This document shows, piece by piece, positions 11,646-22,287 of a stretch of DNA of 64,000 nt; the stretch's first letter is position 1, and each line of letters opens with the position of its first letter. Below the pieces are notes generated by a model that did not search any database, was not told the origin of the DNA, and saw nothing but the letters and a program-made list of their open reading frames with translations. The position numbers and the translations under genes were made by a program. The DNA comes from Allomyces macrogynus ATCC 38327. Taxonomy: Eukaryota; Blastocladiomycota; Blastocladiomycetes; Blastocladiales; Blastocladiaceae. Location of the stretch: the NCBI GenBank assembly GCA_000151295.1, contig GG745346.1, positions 506,719 to 570,718 of the forward strand, in the 5' to 3' direction.

Positions 11646-12512
11646 CGGGATCGCGCGCGTTGCTCGCTTGCAGCTGGCTGGCCCAATGTGGGTGCCCTGG
11701 CCATTCTCGTTTTTGTGTAATAGAGGAACCAGGCACGCAAAGTGGAAACCAGGCACCATTTTGGTTCGAGGAATGTGATTGCGCGAGCTGAACACGGAAT
11801 GATGTGTTGTTACAACTCGCTCTGATCCCATCATTGGCGCCAGTTATGCTTCCTTCGATAAATTTCTGCATTTGCGTGTCTTGATTAAATTGAACCAGAC
11901 CGGTATGACCTCGCGAGGTTTGGTGCCCTGCTGAACCACAGAACTGCCCACACCCATACGAGCGCGCGCGGAAGAAAAGGCACCGGGGCGCCATTGTTTT
12001 CGTACGGCCCGCCTTTTAGCAGCACCGAACCTCCAGAAAACAGGCACATGTCCGTATGAGTAGATATTCCGCTAAGTTGCGGCGCGTCCCCTTCCGTTTG
12101 TCAGCCGCTGCCACCTCGACCTGCCTCTACTGCCTGCCTCCGCCTCCTTCGCCGCCGTCCCCAACCTTTTACTCCCTTTGCACTGTCCCTGACATTTTGA
12201 CAAAACACTTTGTCATGTCCACTCCATGCAGTGCGCCGTTGCTTACGAGAACAATGCCGCTGGGGCCTTGGCTGGGAAACGACCCGAGGAGGCCGGAGCA
12301 ATGCCCGATAGCACGACGAAAACCAAACGAGGGACATATCAACCATCTTCATAACGGGCACGTGCTGTTCCCGCCGTGTGAGACGCGCCTGGTACAAGAA
12401 GCTGGCGATTCCCTCGTTGCGGAAAGACAGCAACCAGCACCAGATCTGATCTAGACCGATCAAGACCAAGCACCGGTTCCCAGTTTTCGGCAACCTCAAC
12501 CACCGAATCACC
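11646..12512. other. gene-free stretch
   Basis: Downstream of one plus-strand gene and upstream of the next. It has pyrimidine-rich segments (near 12120-12180) but no supported gene or repeat. Confidence 0.4.
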
Positions 12513-13438
12513 ATGTCGACCTCAGCCAACAACACCGCCACCACGTCCAAGTCGACCGAGCAGGCCGCGCCGCTCCACAGCGCCGCGTGCTGCAAGCGCG
12601 CGCCCGTCGTGTACTCTGATTACACGCCCAAGGGCGCTGTCCAGATCGTGACGCTCGAGTCGGCTGCGGGAAAGTCCATGGAAGTCTACTCGACGGGCCC
12701 GGCCAACGCGACGCGCGCCATCATCTTCATTTACGACATTTTTGGGTTCCATCCGGCCACGTTCCAGGTCGCCGACCTGCTGAGCGAGCAGCTCAAGGCG
12801 CGCGTGGTTATGCCTGGTATGAATCTCCCCCTCTCATCTTCGCGTTATTCCTTGTTGGAGTGTCCTCCGAATCGGTCGGCTGGCCAACTGACAGACATGC
12901 AATCATACCGCCCCCTCCACCTTCAGACCTGTTGCTCGGCAACGCTTTCGACGCCGCGACGTGGACGCCGCAGGAGCAGGCCAAGCTCGGCGCGTGGCTG
13001 CAGAACCACGGCGGGTGGCACGTTGTCTCGCCGCTGCTCGTGGGCGTCTTCGACTGGCTGGCCGCGACGTACCCGGCCACGCGCGACCACACGGGCATGG
13101 TTGGTCTCTGCTGGGGCGGCAAGGTCACGCTCATCTCGCTCATGGCGTTCGCCGACCGCTTGCGCGCTGGCGCCACGCCGCACCCGTCGGCGTCCGAGGT
13201 GAACGACGCTGTGAACGCCAAGCGACCTGTGCTCGTGATCCCGTCCGCCGATGAGGGCGAATTGGACGAGATGGCCGCGGTCCTGGCCGAAAAGAAGGAC
13301 GGGTCGCGCGTCGTGCCGTTCCTCGACATGCACCACGGGTTCTGTGGCGCGCGCGCCGACTTCAAAGACGAGAAGAACCGCCAGCGCACGGCCGAGGCGG
13401 TGCAGCTCATGGCCGATTTCTTTGAGCAGGTGCTGTAA
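12513..13438 (+). CDS. dienelactone hydrolase family protein
   Basis: Exons 12513-12816 and 12927-13438 (phase 1; 110-nt intron GTATGA..TTCAG), 271 aa, typical family length. An alpha/beta-hydrolase with the Cys-Asp-His triad of the family: nucleophile elbow GLCWGGK with Cys about residue 163, Asp in VIPSADEGELD, and His in DMHHGFCGAR. The N-terminal region has IIFIYDIFGFHPATFQVADL, the usual oxyanion-side strand and helix. No signal peptide, so cytosolic. Family members open lactone rings in aromatic degradation or act on other small esters; the natural substrate here is unknown. Confidence 0.9.
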
Positions 13439-13757
13439 GTTGTCGCTTGTTTCGTTGGTTGGCGTTGCTGATCGTGGTCGAGTTTGTTGTGTGCTGTTAA
13501 ATCCAACCTGCAATGGTTGCAAGAAGTACACGCGTTCTCCACATCGCATCACCGTTGCGGGATTACCTATCCGTGCCGCTTCCTTCTCCACCGGATAGCC
13601 GGGACACAGCGCGACGATTCACATGATTCATGATGTGAGCTATGGAGCAACCCAAACACAGGAGCTACCGCACGATTCTAATTTCCACGCCCACCCGATA
13701 TATTTACCATTCTTTCGGTAACGACAATACAACTTCCAAATTTTGGTTGCTCAACTT
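13439..13757. other. tail-to-tail spacer
   Basis: Between the stop of the hydrolase gene (plus) and the end of the permease pseudogene (minus). Nothing recognised. Confidence 0.4.
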
Positions 13758-15538
13758 TCAAATGCCAAGAGCAAGGCCCAAACCGTAACCGACGGTCATG
13801 ACGAGCCCATACACGCACATCGACGCCGGCACGCCAACAATCAAGAAATCGCGCGCCGCAAGCCACGTCTTGCCGTCACGGTCCTCTTGCGCGCTCGCGT
13901 TCATGTTCGGGAAACCCGACACGGGCAGGCCGCCCGCACCACAGTCGATCAGCACCACAATAAGGACCATCAGCCGCGGGTGGCCGCCGGCCATGCTCTT
14001 CCCAACCTCAGCGACGACTGGCAAAAGAATGAGCGCGGCCACGGTGTGCGAGATGAACGTGCCAATGACGAGCATCAGCGCCCCGAACACGGCGAGCACG
14101 GCTCACGGTCCTAGTCCGTGCGTGGCCTCGGAAATGCCAGTCGCGACAGTGGCTAGCAAACCGGACGACGTGACGGCTTGCCAGAGCGCGATCCCGCCCA
14201 TGGCGAGCATGATGACCGTCCCTACATGCACCAGAGCGAAAGAGAAGAGCCGTCAGCATGATCGCAAACAGCACAAGACCGGCGCGTGTGCACAAGAACG
14301 AGTCGTACACTGGAAAACATTGAAATCGTCCTTGTTGAGCAGCCCCGAGCCGAACAACACGACGAGCGGGAGACTCGCGATCAGGCCCATGTCGCCAACA
14401 ACTGACTCGATCGTCGACTCGACACACCACAGAACAATCGTGACGACTGTAACCGCTACAATGAACCACTGCTTGGCGACCATGGACCCGCCCACGCGCT
14501 TGAGGGCCTCGACCGTCGGCGTCGACTTGTGCGGCTTGAACACAAGCAGCAGCAGGCCCCACACCAGTACGTCAGCGATGAGCGCGGCTGGAATCGAAAT
14601 GGCAAACCACTCGCCCCACGACACAGCGGGAGCCATGATCTGAACCACAATCACATTCTGCGGCGACGCAATGGGCGAGATCATGCCACCATTCTGACCA
14701 CGCAACAACACAGGTGAGCCAGGGACCAAGAGAGTACTGGGTGGAGAGAGTTGGCAACGTACGTTGGATGCGAATGCGATGCCGAGAATTAATGCCTTGC
14801 CAAACGGGTCGCCCGAGGGAAGCGCCATGAGGATGGGCTAGCATAGGTTCGGTTGAGGAAACGGAATCAGGTAAGAAATGGATGATGACAATCGCCTTCC
14901 AAACAAACTCCCGCGCACCTGGAAGATCGAAAAGCAAAGAACCGGAGCCACCACATTCGAGATCCACATCGACGCAAACGTCGCGACCAACACGTTCGTG
15001 AGCAGCACCCAAAGTCGCCGCGCGATACCGTGCTTTGCGAACGCAGCGGCAATAGAAAACCCTCTGAGCAGGAGCATGATCGTCGGCAAAAACATGGCTG
15101 TAAAAATGGCCCTGGTCGCAGCATGGACTGAGAGCCGCGCGCCCGTCTCGGCATCACGCAGCACACGCAGGAGCACAACGAGCAGCGGCACCACCAGCGC
15201 CGTCTCATAAAGCGGCAGCGCTTCGGTCGCCCAGAGCCACGACGCGGCAACCAAGATCGCAAAGCAGCCTTGCTCCTCGGGCGATCGAAAGATCCGGACC
15301 TGCGTGAGAACGACGAGAAGAATCACCCCGAGGATTAAGACAACGTCTTGCGGCCGGGCTGCGGAGCGCGGATCCCGCACAACTTGATCGTAAGTTCTGG
15401 AACAGCCTGATGCTTGAGCAGGTTCACTGGGTCGAGTGGAATCGAGAGCCATTTTGCTGGAAGGGACTCTGGAGCGATCTCAATCGTTGTAATTTCGACA
15501 TCGCGGTCGATATCTTTGGCCGAAGCTGGGGCACCCAT
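13758..15538 (-). pseudogene. SLC13/PHO91-like anion permease, copy 1, disrupted
   Basis: Minus-strand paralogue of the gene at 17227-19113, exons about 15538-14919, 14837-14763, 14693-14309 and 14221-13758. Homology is continuous along the permease (ISNVVAPVLCF, GGMISPIASPQNVIVV, FISHTVAALILLPVV, LPVSGFPNMNA). Three lesions are visible against copy 2: a one-base loss near 15335-15345 after PGRKTL that shifts frame; loss of 13 codons at about 15011, between ARRL and WVLL, that copy 2 retains; and an in-frame TGA at 14105-14103 where copy 2 has Trp (LPQWSVLAAFG). The intron at 14308-14222 is absent from copy 2. Splice sites remain good, so decay looks recent. A stop-free N-terminal piece begins MGAPASAKDIDRDV. 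Confidence 0.85.
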
Positions 15539-16475
15539 CGTCGTGGCAGCGTGAGATACGACGCGAGAGCGTGAGCGGCGGCGCCTTGTTGGATCGCGGC
15601 AGGTGTGAGCAGCGGCGTGAGGTTGATCAGTTGCGATGCGTGAGCAAAGCGTTCGAGTTGGGTCACGGTGCAGACAGGAGCGTGGGCGAACACCACCACG
15701 CTCATCACGCATGCATCTCATGGATCTCGCATCGGCCAAACCTCTCCAGCACCGCACATATCTCCCTCGGTGCTACTAGTCGAGATGATCCAGAGTAAGT
15801 CGTGCGAGGGGCGTGGTGTCACTGAGCAGCATCAAGTCGGCCCACAGGTCCTTGAATCATGGGCGCAGTTCACATCCCTGACCGGCGCGTGCCGATGCAC
15901 GCGCAAGACGCCCAAAGACAATTAAGAAGCGGACCAATCGTAGCGAATGATAGATAGTATCTATGAGGCTCGTGGTGGCAGGGTGTTCGTCTGCGCGGGG
16001 GTGGCTTGGACGGGGCCAATCACCCTCAGAGGACAGATCAAGAACAGTGGTTTGGCTTGAAACTACACCAGGTCGTGAAACCATTTCAGCGCGCATGCAC
16101 GCGCTGCGCACATTGTTCAAAAACAAATTCAACACCCACGTGGTGCCAGGGCCGGCTGTTTATTCACGTCAGCTCCAGAAGGCTTCACGATATGTTCGTG
16201 CAGGAGCAACCGCGAAGGACCGCGAAGGACGGAGCGGACACCGGATGGCTGTGGAATGCCACACGGGCAAGAGCGACGGAGCAAGAAGAAAGTCAGAACG
16301 TTCGAGGAGAACATGAGAGCGTCTGGTGGGAAAATCTTGGAGTGATAAGGGCGCCTGGTCAGGTCCTGCTGCGGAGAGGTGTAGAGTGGATGCGCGCCAT
16401 TGAGAGGATTCAAATGCACTTTGTTTGAGGAGAATCGGAGGCTAATTGAGTGAGGAGAAATATCTGGCGGCTGCA
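15539..16475. other. gene-free stretch upstream of permease copy 1
   Basis: Would contain the promoter of copy 1. No coding region on either strand convinces; no repeat seen apart from the inverted repeat just beyond it. Confidence 0.4.
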
Positions 16476-16476
16476 C

Positions 16477-16557
16477 TCGATCTACGTGGTGTAACGGTCG
16501 AGTACAGCACGCTTGACGGCAAATGTCTCGCACCGAAGTGACACCACGTAGATTGAG
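16477..16557. repeat. inverted repeat with 17-bp arms
   Basis: The 13 bases ATCTACGTGGTGT at 16480-16492 recur exactly as the reverse complement at 16541-16553. With one mismatch the arms extend to 17 bp (CTCGATCTACGTGGTGT). The loop is about 48 nt. It could fold as a hairpin or be a paired binding site (each arm carries TACGTGG); no gene explains it. Confidence 0.6.
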
Positions 16558-16740
16558 CGCTTTCGACAGTTAGCGCCAGGTGATGACTGAACCGATTTGC
16601 ATGAAAATTGGAATTTTGACAGCTTGCATCTAATTAGTTTCAATGTGGGGGACAATGATCACAAGGTTGAAATGGGAGTATGGGGGGGAGGGGACAAAAT
16701 TGAAAGCGACATCGTGCCACAAAATAGGAGGAATGTAAAC

Positions 16741-16747
16741 AAAAAAA
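16741..16747 (-). terminator. RNA polymerase III terminator of U6
   Basis: Seven consecutive T residues on the minus strand directly after the 3' end of the U6 sequence. Confidence 0.85.
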
Positions 16748-16802
16748 TTTGCTCCGAAGAGCTTCCTCAGAAGACGAAGTGTGTCATCCTTGTGCAGGGA
16801 CC

Positions 16803-16833
<31 letters not shown>

Positions 16834-16851
16834 TAATGTGTCCCGAAGGAC
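16741..16851 (-). ncRNA. U6: U6 spliceosomal snRNA
   Basis: Read on the minus strand from 16851. The 5' stem-loop is GTCC-TTCG-GGAC. Next come the conserved run ATTGGAACGATACAGAGAAG, which contains the ACAGAGA box that pairs with the 5' splice site, the AGC triad in GATTAGCATGG, the internal stem-loop region CCCTGCACAAGGATGACAC, and a 3' region with a second UUCG-capped hairpin (GCTC-TTCG-GAGC) before the T7 terminator. About 107-111 nt, the normal size. With a TATA element at the right distance and a terminator it looks functional. U6 forms the catalytic core of the spliceosome with U2, which fits the intron-rich genes here. Confidence 0.95.
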
Positions 16852-16873
16852 AATCGGTAAAGGGCTAAAACAA

Positions 16874-16879
16874 TATATA
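16874..16879 (-). promoter_or_regulatory. TATA box of the U6 gene
   Basis: TATATA on the minus strand, 23-28 nt upstream of the inferred U6 5' end at 16851, the spacing used by upstream polymerase III promoters. Confidence 0.8.
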
Positions 16880-17226
16880 AAGACATTGCTCCAAGTTGCT
16901 GCTTTGGTTGTGGGTTTGCGTGCGACCAGTTTGATCTTTTTGGCACGATTTGGCTGGAATGGCTTGATTGATATGTAGCAGGCTGCCATGGTCACATCAC
17001 TTCCCGCAGTTCAGCAAATCCCACATCCTGACCAATTTCGTGCCCTTCTCACGCCCTTCAGTTTCCTCGCGGTCTCCTCGCCAAAAAAGAAATGACAATG
17101 ACACATTTTCTATGAACAACGAGGGCAACACGATGGTCCTCCACCCAACACACACGCATGACAAACGTGCGCGTGGTTTGCAATCTTGCAAATTCAAACA
17201 TCAAGCAGCACACAGCGTTTCTCCAT
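16880..17226. other. spacer between U6 and permease copy 2
   Basis: Contains upstream U6 sequence and the 3' flank of permease copy 2. No distal sequence element or gene recognised. Confidence 0.35.
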
Positions 17227-19113
17227 CTACAATCCAATGGCCAAGCACAAGCCATATCCGACCGACAAGACAATCCCATACACGCAAATCGATGCGGGCA
17301 CGCCGACCTTCAGGAAATCAATGGCCGCGAGCCACCTGTTCCCGTCACGGTCCTCTTGCGCGACCGCGTTCATGTTGGGGAACCCTGACACGGGCAACCC
17401 ACCCGCACCCGACCCAATCAAAACCGTGGCCATGACGAGCAGTCGCGGGTGGCCGCCGGCCATGGCGAGCCCGACTTGGTTCACGACCGGCAACAAAATC
17501 AGCGCCGCGACTGTGTGCGAAATGAAAGTCGCAATCACGAGCATCAGCCCACCAAACGCTGCGAGAACCGACCATTGCGGGAGCCCCTCGACGGCCGACG
17601 AAATCCCCGTCGCGACCGTCGCGAGCAACCCCGACGAGTTGACAGCTTGCCCGAGCGCAATTCCGCCCATGGCGAGCATGATCACGGTCCACTGGAAGGC
17701 CTGGAAATCGTCCTTGTTGAGCAGGCCCGAGCCGAAAAACACAAGTAGCGGGAACATGGCAATCACGCCCATGTCGCCAATCACGGCCTCGATCGTCGAC
17801 TCGATGCACCAGAGCACGATTGTTGTGCCCGTGACCGCGACAATAAACCATTGCTTGGCGTTGAGCGAGCCCGCGACGGGCTTGAGTGGCTCGACGGTCG
17901 GCGTCGACTTGTGCGGCTGGAAGACGAGCAGGAGCAGGCCCCATGCGACCAGGTCGCCCAAGAGCGCGACAGGCAGCGCAACGGCAAACCAGTCGCCCCA
18001 AGATGCTGCCGGCGACATGGTTTGGATCGCGATCACATTTTGCGGCGACGAGATGGGCGAGGCCATGCCGCCAATCTGAGTCGGTGGAGAAGAATGGAAC
18101 GTCGTTAGAGTCGTCGAGACCTAGTCGTGAATCCGTGCGCATTGCGCCGTGTCGCAGAGAACCGCGTACGTTGGATGCGATCGCAATACCGAGAATCAAC
18201 GACTTGCCAAAAGGATCGCCGGACGGCAACGTCATCAAGATGGACTGTTCGAAAAAACGGAAAAATGGCGCACACGCGACGGTCAGCAACGGATAGGTCA
18301 CGGAAACGTGTTTTGGACTCACCGCGCGGCCGGCCGCCGCCACTGTCGTCTCGATCAGGCCCTTCGACGGGGAAAAGCCGCAGTCTTGCTCCAAGGCCGT
18401 GGTTCTGGCTTCGGATGCGATTCCAGAAAAACGACAAGATAGCAACGTACGTGAACAATCGAAAAGCACAGCACTGGCGCGGCCACATTCGAGATCCACA
18501 TGGACGCAAACGTCGCGACGAGCATATTCGCGAGCAAGACCCAAACGGTGCGTGTGCCGGCGCGTGCGAGCAGCGACACGGCGAGCCGTCGTGCGATCCC
18601 ATGCTTGGACAGCGCCGACGCAATGGCAAACCCGCCAAGTAACAGCATGATGGTCGGCGAAAACATGGTCCCGAAAATGGCCTTGGTCGCAGCATGCGCG
18701 TCGAGTCGCGTGCCTTTACTGTCGCGCAGCACCCGCAGCAATACGACGAGGAGCGGTACGACGAGCGCGGTTACGTAGAGTGGCAAGGCCTCGGTCGCCC
18801 ACAGCCATGATGCGACGACGAGAATCGCAAAGCATCCTTGCTGCTCAACGGTCGCAAATACGTGGACTTGGGTCAGGACGACCAGGAGGATCACGCCAAT
18901 CAAGAAATTGAGCGTCTTGAGCCCTGGTCGCGGGACGCGGACGCCAGCGATGCGGATCGTGGGGCCATGGTAAACTGCTGCCGACTCTGGTCGTTTCGTC
19001 GACACGACGGACTGGCGCTTCTCGGATGGAACGCCCGTGCCGCACTCGAGATCGACGAATGCCGGTGCCGGGTGGACGGCAGCCGATCGGCTTGTAGATG
19101 ACAGCGGGCGCAT
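17227..19113 (-). CDS. SLC13/DASS-family anion permease, PHO91-like, copy 2
   Basis: Exons 19113-18451, 18244-18170 and 18075-17227 (all phase 0), 528 aa. A polytopic membrane carrier with about 11 spans. Sequence marks are WISNVAAPVLCFSI, ILMTLPSGDPFGKSLILGIA, then IGGMASPISSPQNVIA, the arrangement seen in fungal low-affinity phosphate permeases (PHO87/90/91), and a second half ending LPVSGFPNMNAVAQEDRDG. The N-terminal SPX domain of the yeast proteins is absent; about 70 hydrophilic residues precede the first span. Substrate is therefore inorganic phosphate, sulfate or a dicarboxylate, inferred. Its tandem partner (13758-15538) is broken, so this is the working copy. The start at 19113 is a choice; another upstream exon is possible. 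Confidence 0.88.
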
Positions 19114-20325
19114 GCTTGCAGCGGTTGGGAATGAGGATAGTATCGGGACGAGCGAGCGAAACGTGGAGAGCGACGGAGAGCCAGTAAAAGCTCAAGAGAG
19201 ATCAGAAAACGTTTTCGGGTCGCCGGGCGAGCTGCAGATATACGATGGTGCTGGTGATGGCGGGCAGGTCGGTCGTTGTCGCGTGGGTCACTGGGTGCGC
19301 TTGAGCGCGTGCGCGTCGGCAATGATCCGTCTGGCGAAAACATCATTGTTGGGGACGCCGTTTCGATCACAATCCTGTCACGCGGGCCCGCGGCTTCATA
19401 TTTGCTCTCTCCACCAGCTGAGGACGCGCGCGGCGATGCGCGTCGTGATGCGCGCAACCGTGATCAGTCGGGGTTGGTGGTGCGAAAGACGGACCCCGGG
19501 CGCGGATTCGAAACAAGTTCGGCCGTATGGACTTGAGAACCGCGCGTATCAAGTACGAGAAGGCGAGTTTGGCTTCTCGCAGGGGACCGCAAGGGCGTCA
19601 TCGACTGGACGATCAGGAATAGAATTGGTGCATGATTGCCAGAGCCGGTGGGTTCGCTCCCCCTCGGACATGCGCAGCGCGCTCTGCTTGCATTTTCCCT
19701 TTCGGTTCATTACTGTCGCGCGCGACCATCGGCTGGCCATAATATCCTTAGCCCGAGCACGGCCATCTTTGGAGAATCCCCATCCGCGACAGAGCTTGAT
19801 TTCTAGTTCCCTTCAGCTCATCTTTGGCATTGATCGCGCCCAAGGCTTGACAGTTCGACGACATCCCGCGATTGCTGTTTGGGATCAGCGCATGCGCGCC
19901 TCGCTCGGGTTCACTTGACCAGCATCCGTGAGGAACGACAAGGAAAGGAAAGGAACAGCTAGAGCATGGTCTTTTCGAGAACTGGTCCATGGGAAACTGG
20001 AGGGAGCTTGAGCCGATCTTGAGCATCGCGCCAAAGGGTCGAGTGCGGCGGCGCCGCCATCTTTCGCACCAAGGTGGAGTGCATGTAGCGGCAGGATGCA
20101 AGAGCGTGAGCGAGAAGGGGGCGGCGGCAGTGTGGCGGAAATGATGTTGGCAGGGGACGGCGCTTTTGGATTTTTGATCACAGTCCGTCGCGGTCACGGG
20201 ACAAGCTCAATATTTCCACAGTCTTCATCATGACCAACAAATCACCATTTTTACCTAGCTTGATCGGCACCAAATTCCTCGACATTTGAACCAGCCAACA
20301 CTACAACCAAGTCCTCGCAGTTCAA
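19114..20325. other. divergent intergenic region, 1.2 kb
   Basis: Between the permease start (minus) and BCS1 start (plus). Open frames here have no domain, no sensible codon use and no start context. Promoters for both genes are expected; no element recognised. Confidence 0.4.
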
Positions 20326-21875
20326 ATGGAAGCAGTTCTCCAGTCGCTCGGCGACAACCCCTACTTTTCGGCCGGGTTCGGCCTGTTTGGCCTGGGCACT
20401 GTCGCGGCCATCGCGCGCAAGTCGACGGTCCATGGCGCGGCCCTATTGCGCCGGCGTCTGCTCGTCACGCTCGAGATCCCGTCCAAGGACAAGTCATATG
20501 CGTGGGCGCTGCACTGGCTCACGACCGTCGAGCAGTCGATGACCGTCTCCGAGGAGGCGACAAAGGCGTCATGGTTGACCAAGTGGCGCCCGCGGTCGCA
20601 CCAATTGTCCGTGGAAACGTCGTTCCGGCAGCACGACAATGGCGCGGCCACGACGCAGTTTACCATGGTGCCGGGTATCGGGAGCCACTGGATCAAGTAC
20701 CAGGGCGCGTGGATGATGGTGAGTGTCGTGTCGCTGCGCACAACGTGCTGAACAAGGTTTTCCTGGTTGTCCACCCGCTGACGACGGCGTGGTTGCTATA
20801 GATCAATCGCCAGCGCGATACCAAGATGATCGACCTGCAAAACGCGGCACCCTGGGAGACCGTGACGATCACGACGCTCCGCCGCGATGCGCACCTGTTC
20901 CCGGCGTTTCTCAAGGACGCCAAGGAGCACGCGCTCTCGGCACAGGCCGGCAAGACGGTCATCTACACGTCGTACGGTCCGGAATGGCGGCCGTTTGGCC
21001 AGCCGAGGAAAAAGCGGCCCATTTCCAGCGTTGTGCTGGACGACGGCATTAGCGAGCGCATCTTGCAGGACGTGCGCCGGTTCCTCGACAACTGGAAGTG
21101 GTACAACGAGCGAGGTGCGCTTGATTCTGTGGACCCGGTCGTTAATTCTGCGTCTCGGACTTTACCATCCGTTCGTGCTGGATTAGGTATCCCGTACCGT
21201 CGCGGCTACCTTCTCTACGGCTCGCCCGGCAGCGGAAAGTCGTCGTTTATCCAGGCGCTTGCGGGCGAGCTCGAGTACAACATTTGCATTCTCAACTTGA
21301 GCGAGCGCGGCCTGACCGACGACCGGTACGTTTCCACGCTCATTTCTCCATCGCCACGCCGGCACGAAACTGACGACTCCTTTCCACCCTATTTCGATAG
21401 TCTCAACCACCTCATGACCGTCATGCCGAACCGGAGCATCCTGCTCCTCGAGGACGCCGACGCCGCCTTCAACAAGCGGTCGCAGACCAACGACCAGGGC
21501 TACGTCTCGGGCGTGACTTTCTCGGGTCTGCTCAATGCCCTCGACGGTGTCGCGGCCGCCGAGGAGCGGCTCATTTTCATGACCACCAACCACATTGACC
21601 GGCTCGATCCGGCGCTGATCCGTCCCGGCCGCGTTGACGTGAAGGTACTCGTCGACTGGCCGTCGGACGCGCAGGTGCGCCGGCTTTTTGCCAAGTTTTA
21701 CGACGACGACGCCAAGGCCGACCAGTTTTTGGACGCGCTGCAAAAGGAGGGTGGCGTGGAGGGTTGGCGCCCGAGTATGGCCGCGCTCCAGGGCCATTTC
21801 ATTTATTTCCGCGACGACCCGGACGAGGCGATCAAGCAGGTGCACATGTTGCGCCGCGACTCGTACTCGGCGTAG
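20326..21875 (+). CDS. BCS1: mitochondrial chaperone BCS1
   Basis: Exons 20326-20718, 20802-21114, 21187-21325 and 21401-21875, 439 aa. BCS1 is an inner-membrane AAA ATPase that moves the folded Rieske protein Rip1 across the membrane during complex III assembly. The N-terminus has the typical span after [14 protein letters not shown], followed by the BCS1-specific domain ([30 protein letters not shown]). AAA module: Walker [10 protein letters not shown] (K253), [13 protein letters not shown], Walker [13 protein letters not shown] (about 294-305), sensor [20 protein letters not shown]. Introns 2 (72 nt) and 3 (75 nt) are multiples of three without stops, so their retention would insert residues rather than truncate; splicing them restores family alignment ([21 protein letters not shown]). 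Confidence 0.93.
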
Positions 21876-22287
21876 TTCCGGCGTTTGGATTTCTTTTTGG
21901 GTGTGTTGGACCGTGTCGTCCGCGTTTGTAGGATTTTTAGCAAAGTATCTTTAACTGGTAGATTATTTCCGTACAGCAAAACCAGTCAGTTTGTGATTGT
22001 GCAACAAGTGCGCGGCAAGTCTTCTCGCAATCAGCGTCAGTGGCCGTAAAACGGCGAGTACGTGCCCTGGGCGCGACGGCGGGATACCTGGGGGGCTCAG
22101 AACGGGGCTCAGAACGCGTGAGCCGGCGGGTCGACACCGAATGAAGCGAAGACAGGGGTCACGTACGTATTGAATCCGTGGTCGGCATTCCAAGAGAATG
22201 TGGTCGTCGATCTCGTGCGATGCCGCGAGATAGTGCGGTTGCGGCTCGTCCAACGCGGGCGGAACCTGCATAAGTAATCTCACATCT
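21876..22287. other. tail-to-tail spacer
   Basis: Between the BCS1 stop and the end of the minus-strand coiled-coil gene. Nothing recognised. Confidence 0.4.
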
